Assembly (NCBI RefSeq): GCF_025963695.1 | Contig: NZ_JAOQAH010000021.1 | Span: forward strand, 1-64,000 | Source of the DNA: Segetibacter sp. | GTDB taxonomy: Bacteria; Bacteroidota; Bacteroidia; Chitinophagales; Chitinophagaceae | Length of the DNA: 64,000 bases | Reading direction: 5' to 3' | Part shown: one piece after another, positions 63,440 through 64,000 of the stretch | Numbering within the stretch: the stretch's first letter is position 1 | Layout: every line of letters starts with the position of its first letter | The notes under the pieces: generated by a model | Told to the model about the DNA's origin: nothing | Databases searched by the model: none | Seen by the model: only the letters and a program-made list of their open reading frames with translations | Made by a program: the position numbers and the translations under genes

Positions 63440-63691
63440 TTACGTTGCTTTCCCTTTTAGCTCCCAGTGATCTTTGAAGATCTTGCCTTCGCGGTCTTTT
63501 TTTAAGGTCCGTCCATACCGTTCTCCCTTGATTGTGCCTTGTTCTGTTTTTTTACCTATAAATAGCAGTATAGCATTTCCTTCATCATCTGTTTTAAATG
63601 AAAGGTCGTAGCCTTTGTATTTCATTTCAACAAGCGACGAGGGTTCAAACTTTTTAGATAATTTTTTCTGTAAATCTTCACCTAACGCCAT
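63440..63691 (-). CDS. Conserved small protein of unknown function
   Basis: An 83-residue protein from the ATG at 63691 (MALGEDLQKKLSKKFEPSSL); a TTG eight codons upstream, overlapping the pyrophosphatase stop, is less likely. It consists of a short N-terminal helix followed by a small beta sheet (VEMKYKGYDLSFKTDDEGNA, ILLFIGKKTEQGTI) and a basic end GRTLKKDREGKIFKDHWELK. It lies directly downstream of the inorganic pyrophosphatase gene on the same strand, probably in the same operon. No function is known. Confidence 0.7.
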   Translation of the reverse strand: MALGEDLQKKLSKKFEPSSLVEMKYKGYDLSFKTDDEGNAILLFIGKKTEQGTIKGERYGRTLKKDREGKIFKDHWELKGKAT

Positions 63692-63711
63692 CGCCTTTCC
63701 TTTTTTGTGGT

Positions 63712-64000
63712 TCAAGAATTATTGTTTTGGGATGCTTTCTTTATACTCGTATGAATAAGTTTTACGGCTACGTCGGGACCGTCGTTCCCAAGGGGATTGA
63801 ACACATCTTCACTTACCTGGTTATAAGAAGCGAAAAAATTTACGATCTCTTTTACCAGTCCTTCCGGAAGATCATCAATGTTGTTAGCGGAAGCATACAT
63901 TCTGGACTGTAGTTGTACTGCAACTACCCTGTCGTTTCGTACTCTTTCGCCATCTTCTTCCTGCTCTACTTTTATTATCCCAAGTACTTTACTTTCTACC
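63712..64000 (-). CDS. ppa: Inorganic pyrophosphatase, C-terminal part
   Basis: The frame is open to the window end and the 5' part lies outside; 95 residues are seen. VESKVLGIIKVEQEEDGERV is followed by NDRVVAVQLQ, then ASANNIDDLPEGLVKEIVNF and the terminal DVAVKLIHTSIKKAS. This agrees with the family I Ppa segment with the Arg/Asn-Asp motif and the helix before the C terminus. The enzyme hydrolyses pyrophosphate made in biosynthesis. The assignment is from the visible end only. Confidence 0.8.
   Translation of the reverse strand, partial: VESKVLGIIKVEQEEDGERVRNDRVVAVQLQSRMYASANNIDDLPEGLVKEIVNFFASYNQVSEDVFNPLGNDGPDVAVKLIHTSIKKASQNNNS

Overview
The window is a chromosomal segment of a member of the phylum Bacteroidota, most likely the Chitinophagaceae (class Chitinophagia). 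The family-level placement is an inference from gene content. Supporting signs are the near absence of Shine-Dalgarno sequences, a TTTG / TAnnTTTG type promoter, many Sec and lipoprotein signals, OmpA-like proteins, LVIVD and Ig-like/ice-binding envelope proteins, an ECF sigma factor paired with a membrane-plus-barrel regulator, and the long form of SppA. I found no tRNA, rRNA, CRISPR array, intact insertion sequence, prophage or recognisable defence system.

Region by region. 1-4068: the end of a nitrous-oxide reductase maturation cluster (nosD 3' end, nosF, nosY), followed on the other strand by a tandem universal stress protein, the decayed tail of a second one, a cupin and a small unknown protein. 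This looks like a low-oxygen respiration island. 4662-17528: envelope genes, namely two OmpA-type proteins, a PAS-PAS-PAS-AraC regulator, a lipoprotein with four Ig-like repeats and a DUF3494 ice-binding domain, a large MscS-type channel and secreted unknowns. 18566-26355: a glucuronoxylan degradation cassette with a GH10 xylanase, a CE4-like deacetylase and a GH67 alpha-glucuronidase on the minus strand, and a SASA-type acetylesterase and a CE15 glucuronoyl esterase divergent on the plus strand. No SusC/SusD pair or sugar permease is in the window. 26465-32952: a Bcr/CflA exporter, CysM, a protein-glutaminase-like enzyme, a flippase plus GT4 glycosyltransferase pair and a lone receiver domain. 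33023-41098: housekeeping and small genes (purE, folK, sppA), a histidine kinase with a coupled membrane protein, and an ABC-2 permease with an SRPBCC protein. 41338-45194: a four-gene ECF sigma operon whose second gene is predicted to span both membranes. 45230-64000: kdsA, a methyltransferase, an S41 protease, an S1/P1 nuclease, smc, gcvP, era, der, a TrmH-type methyltransferase, a TlpA-like thioredoxin and the end of an inorganic pyrophosphatase gene.

Between genes there is a dispersed repeat family of about 24 bp. Its 9-base core is an inverted repeat that exists in two versions, TGCGTCGCA and TGTGTCAC(T/A), in which both arms change together. About eleven copies occur, all outside genes and in both orientations. 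Other notable items are a protein-deamidase-like gene with no ATG or signal peptide, three decayed gene fragments, a probable frameshift in a small secreted protein, and several long perfect terminator hairpins between convergent genes.
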